This document shows, piece after piece, positions 6,995 through 9,778 of a stretch of 9,778 nucleotides of DNA (within the stretch, counting starts at the first letter, position 1; each line of letters begins with the position of its first letter). A model generated the notes under the pieces. The model was not told where the DNA came from, ran no database searches, and worked only from the letters and a program-made list of their open reading frames with translations. This DNA comes from Bacteroidales bacterium (GTDB lineage: Bacteria > Bacteroidota > Bacteroidia > Bacteroidales > GCA-2748055): positions 1 through 9,778 of the forward strand of contig JAOZLK010000119.1 of NCBI GenBank assembly GCA_029934875.1. The letters run 5' to 3'. The position numbers and the translations under genes are program-made.

Positions 6995-7055
6995 AAACAT
7001 TAATAAGGTGTAAATGTTTATTTAAACCAGTTCTAAATAGCAGGATTTAACATTT
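6995..7055. repeat. AT-rich spacer upstream of the receptor gene with three AACATT/AATGTT elements
   Basis: AAACATT (6995-7001), its complement AATGTTT (7013-7019) and AACATTT (7049-7055) lie in the 163-bp space between the receptor start and the MBL-fold gene end. The first two form a 7-bp inverted repeat with an 11-nt loop. On the minus strand, AATGTTTG near 6994-7001 is one mismatch from the TAnnTTTG -7 box, about 25 nt before the receptor ATG. A promoter must lie here, but none of these elements is strong enough to assign firmly. Confidence 0.25.
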
Positions 7056-7103
7056 TTAACAGGGCAGAAAGCCTGGCTGGAACGCCTGTCAGGAAGTTGG
7101 TAG

Positions 7104-7126
7104 AAAGCTGTTTAGTCTACTGCTTT
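7104..7126 (-). terminator. Weak hairpin just after the MBL-fold gene
   Basis: AAAGC-t-GT pairs with AC-t-GCTTT around a 7-nt loop, a stem of seven pairs with one internal mismatch, beginning 6 nt past the stop codon at 7133. No run of T follows on the minus strand, so as an intrinsic terminator it would be poor. Noted because the receptor gene downstream probably needs its own transcription unit. Confidence 0.2.
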
Positions 7127-7132
7127 TAAATA

Positions 7133-7861
7133 CTACCTGAGATCCCTGATTCTAAGCTCAATCTTACTGTCATCCTCCAGGAGCTCAAACAGTTCTTTCG
7201 GATCGGTCTGCCCGTAGTGGTAGGGGTATAAAACTGAGGGCTGAATAGCAAGGGCAAGATCAGCCACCATTTCAGGGCTCATGGTATAGGGCAAGTTCAT
7301 GGGCAGGAAGGCCACATCAATGTCCTTAAGCATTTTCAACTCCGGCACATTCTCAGTATCTCCACCGATCAAAACCCTGGTATCCCCGAAAGTAAGCAGG
7401 TAGGCATTGCCTTCCCCCTTGGGATGATAGGCTACCCCGCTTGATCGTTTATGCACAATATTATAGGCGGGATAAGCTTCAATTCCGATCCCCAGTATGG
7501 TTTCCATATCACCATTGTTCATAAGCCGGGCATCGAAATCCTCCAGCTGCTCCATACAGCGCTGGGTCATCACCACCTGCGTCCCTTCCTTCATTATCTG
7601 ATTGATGGCATTCAAATCCAGGTGATCTCCATGCTGGTGAGTCACCAGCACCAGGTCTGCAGGGGGCAGTAAGCCATAGTCAGCTTCACGGCTGGTCGGA
7701 TCGATATGGATCACAAGATTCTCATACTCAAACATCAGGGTCCCGTGACCTATAAAAAACATCTCAAGCTCACCTTCGCTGGTTTTAAACACATCGCTCT
7801 GAAACTGCCCCATTACAGGAAGAAAGATTAGCATTGCAAGCAAACTGAATAGACCTTTCAT
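7133..7861 (-). CDS. Exported UlaG-like metallo-beta-lactamase-fold hydrolase
   Basis: A 242-residue protein. An N-terminal signal peptide (about 1-18, MKGLFSLLAMLIFLPVMG) would place it in the periplasm. The MBL-fold metal set is complete: THQHGDH with His75, His77, Asp79 and His80; His137 in YNIVHKR; Asp168 in GGDTE; His215 in YPYHYG. With FIGHGTLMFEYENLVIHIDP before it, the layout matches the UlaG-like branch, which includes lactonases and phosphodiesterase-like enzymes. The substrate cannot be told. An ATG at 7898-7900 would extend it 13 residues and overlap the upstream gene by 23 bp, but the ATG at 7859-7861 gives a standard signal peptide and a 16-bp gap. It follows the RND gene on the same strand and is probably in its operon. 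Confidence 0.9.
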   Translation of the reverse strand: MKGLFSLLAMLIFLPVMGQFQSDVFKTSEGELEMFFIGHGTLMFEYENLVIHIDPTSREADYGLLPPADLVLVTHQHGDHLDLNAINQIMKEGTQVVMTQRCMEQLEDFDARLMNNGDMETILGIGIEAYPAYNIVHKRSSGVAYHPKGEGNAYLLTFGDTRVLIGGDTENVPELKMLKDIDVAFLPMNLPYTMSPEMVADLALAIQPSVLYPYHYGQTDPKELFELLEDDSKIELRIRDLR

Positions 7862-7877
7862 AGCTCTTAGTAAAAGT

Positions 7878-9778
7878 TTAAGGAAAGTTAATAGAATCAT
7901 TACTCCTAGTCAAGCTCTTTACAGACCTGCGACTTTCCAATAACTTATAGGCCACCGGAACTATAATCAGGGTGAGCAGGGTGGAGACGGAAAGCCCCCC
8001 AATAATGGTCCATCCCATGGGAGCCCATAAGGTCCCCCCCCGCAGGGTCAGGGGAAGCAGTCCACCGATGGTAGTCAGAGCCGTAAGTACAATTGGTGTA
8101 AGACGCGTCTCAGCAGCCAGTTGCAGGGCCTCATCCAGTCCTTTCCCACGTCCCCTTAACTTATTGATGAAATCCACAAGGATGATGGAATTATTGACCA
8201 CAATGCCCACAAGGCTGGTAAGCCCCACAAATGCAGTAAAAGAGAATGAGTTATGTGTGATCAACAGGGCCCAGATCATGCCGGTGAATGCAAATGGAAT
8301 GGCCAGAAAAACAATGAAAGGCTGCTTTAGCGACTTAAACTGAAGCAACAATACTGAGAAGATGGAAATAATGGCAATAATAATGGCATTTGTCATGCCC
8401 CCGAATGCATCATTCCTTCCTTCCAACTCACCGGCAATGTGGTAGCTGTATCCTTCAGGCATGGAATAGGCCTCCAAACGCTCTATCACCGGATTCATTA
8501 CTTCATCCAGGGTGAATTGGGAATGAACATCTGCGGTGATCTCAGCTGTGCGTTCCATCTGAAACCTGTTAATAGAACTGGGTACCTGTTGCATTTTCAG
8601 ATCCACAAACTGCTTTAGCTGAATCTGCCTTCCGGAAAGCGAAGAAACATAGATTTTATCCAGTTCCTCAACATTAAATCCCTCTTCACTATTGTCATGA
8701 TCCATTTTCAAAATCATATCATACTGCTCCCCATCCTCATCCCTGAAACTTGATATCCCGATGCCCGTTACGGCCAAACGAATGGTCCGGTCAATCTCTA
8801 TCACCGGAACTCCAAACATATTGGCCTTTTCCCTGTTGATCTCAAATTGCAGCTCCGTATTGGTTTTAACAAACTGATTTTCAATATTAATAGCTCCCGG
8901 CTGCTCCCGGATATAGCCTTCAACATCGGCCGATATCTGGCGTAGTACATCCAGGTCATCGCCTGTCACAAAAACCTGGACCGGTGCATCAAAGGGCATC
9001 CCCTGTTCAAAATCTTTCACACGAATCATGGCGCCCGGATAAGCACTGAATTCATCACGCAGCTTCTGCATGGTGTTTATAAAAGCCTCCTCCTCATAAC
9101 GATAAAGCTCCACATAGATCTCTGCAAACTGCTTATCGTGTCTTCGGGGGAATACATTGTAGTAAATCCGGGGATTACCATGCCCCACATTGGTGGCATA
9201 ATATCGCACTTCGGGAGTGCTATCCAGGACCGATTCCATATAGCGTGCCACCTGGTTGGTTCTCTCCAGGCTGGCTCCACCCGGCAGGATGGCCTGGATC
9301 ATCAGGTTGGGCTGCTGGGCCTTGGGGAAAAAGGAAACCTGAACATATCTGAACATCAGGGTAGCCACCAGCAGGTATAAAAGCGCCAGCGAAAGTGTTA
9401 GCTTCGGCCTCTTAAGTGCATGTTTCAGGGTGAAGCGGAAAGGATGCTCAACGAACCATTTCAGAAAGCCGCCGAAACCGCGGGGTTTCTTTGGAGTATC
9501 ACCCCGATCCTTAAACAGCCGGCTGGTGATCACCGGGGTAAAGGTAAGCGCGATCAGAAGCGAAACGCTCAGGGTTATCATAATGGTCACGGGGAGGGAC
9601 ATAATGAACTCTCCTGTCTCATCGGGCATGGCCGCTATGGGTATAAATGCCAGTATGGTTGTCAGGGTGGCCGAAACAACCGGCCATCCTATCTCTGAAG
9701 CCGCCAGGATGGAGGCTTCCCGTTTGGGGTGTCCCATTTGAATATAGCGATTGATATTCTCAACCATCACAATGGAAT
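7878..9778 (-). CDS. RND efflux transporter permease subunit (5' end beyond the window)
   Basis: The frame is open through the window edge (SIVMVEN at the edge continues the TM4 motif), so about 410 N-terminal residues are missing and about 632 are present; the GTG/ATG near 9767 is internal, not a start. Seen here: the end of TM4 to TM6 (to about 9520), a cytoplasmic linker, TM7 (about 9345-9405), the second large periplasmic porter/docking region (about 8400-9330) and TM8-TM12. TM10 carries GIVVNNSIILVDF and the following segment TRLTPIVLTALTTIGGLLPL, typical of the HAE1/AcrB class. These inner-membrane pumps work as trimers with a periplasmic adaptor and an outer-membrane channel, driven by protons. 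Asn-Asn replaces the lysine AcrB has at position 940. Adaptor and channel genes are not in view and may lie upstream. Substrate unknown. Confidence 0.96.
   Translation of the reverse strand, partial: SIVMVENINRYIQMGHPKREASILAASEIGWPVVSATLTTILAFIPIAAMPDETGEFIMSLPVTIMITLSVSLLIALTFTPVITSRLFKDRGDTPKKPRGFGGFLKWFVEHPFRFTLKHALKRPKLTLSLALLYLLVATLMFRYVQVSFFPKAQQPNLMIQAILPGGASLERTNQVARYMESVLDSTPEVRYYATNVGHGNPRIYYNVFPRRHDKQFAEIYVELYRYEEEAFINTMQKLRDEFSAYPGAMIRVKDFEQGMPFDAPVQVFVTGDDLDVLRQISADVEGYIREQPGAINIENQFVKTNTELQFEINREKANMFGVPVIEIDRTIRLAVTGIGISSFRDEDGEQYDMILKMDHDNSEEGFNVEELDKIYVSSLSGRQIQLKQFVDLKMQQVPSSINRFQMERTAEITADVHSQFTLDEVMNPVIERLEAYSMPEGYSYHIAGELEGRNDAFGGMTNAIIIAIISIFSVLLLQFKSLKQPFIVFLAIPFAFTGMIWALLITHNSFSFTAFVGLTSLVGIVVNNSIILVDFINKLRGRGKGLDEALQLAAETRLTPIVLTALTTIGGLLPLTLRGGTLWAPMGWTIIGGLSVSTLLTLIIVPVAYKLLESRRSVKSLTRSNDSINFP

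Noticed and set aside
7862..7900. ATG at 7898-7900 as start of the MBL-fold protein
   Set aside because: It would put 13 additional residues before a complete signal peptide and overlap the RND gene by 23 bp; the ATG at 7859-7861 is simpler.
9765..9770. A start codon for the RND protein near 9770
   Set aside because: The GTG-ATG there lies within the conserved TM4 motif (SIVMVEN), and the frame is open to the window edge, so the gene begins outside the window.

Overview
The window looks like chromosomal DNA of a Bacteroidota bacterium. The evidence is a TonB-dependent receptor of the Bacteroidota type (carboxypeptidase-regulatory-like domain, plug, then an 'outer membrane beta-barrel family 3' barrel), a lipoprotein whose cysteine is followed by Glu-Lys-Asp, a perfect TAnnTTTG promoter box (the Bacteroidota sigma factor signature), and starts without Shine-Dalgarno sequences. 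No rRNA, tRNA, insertion sequence, CRISPR array or phage gene was seen. No gap between genes exceeds about 165 bp, so the region is dense and ordinary in layout.

Left part (1-3869): a small two-helix membrane protein on the minus strand (73-384) diverges from a secreted family 9 glycoside hydrolase on the plus strand (477-2777). The 92-bp space between them holds a perfect 8+8 bp dyad. Next on the plus strand is an exported ChaN/Tiki-type protein (2814-3869). It appears to have its own promoter box touching the start codon, and its domain is split by a Pro/Ala/Glu/Met-rich insert encoded by two consecutive tandem repeats of different period.

Right part (3881-9778), all on the minus strand and so read right to left: the C-terminal two thirds of an RND efflux pump (cut by the window edge), then 16 bp later an exported UlaG-like metallo-beta-lactamase-fold hydrolase, probably in the same operon. 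After 163 bp of AT-rich DNA come the TonB-dependent receptor and, 110 bp further, a small lipoprotein of unknown function. The lipoprotein meets the ChaN-like gene tail to tail with an 11-bp gap.

Nearly everything points to the cell envelope: polysaccharide cleavage, haem or metal-linked periplasmic chemistry, outer-membrane uptake and efflux. I do not see one integrated new system. The items most worth a second look are the repeat insert in the ChaN-like protein, the RND plus exported MBL-fold pair, the divergent GH9 active site and the unknown lipoprotein.
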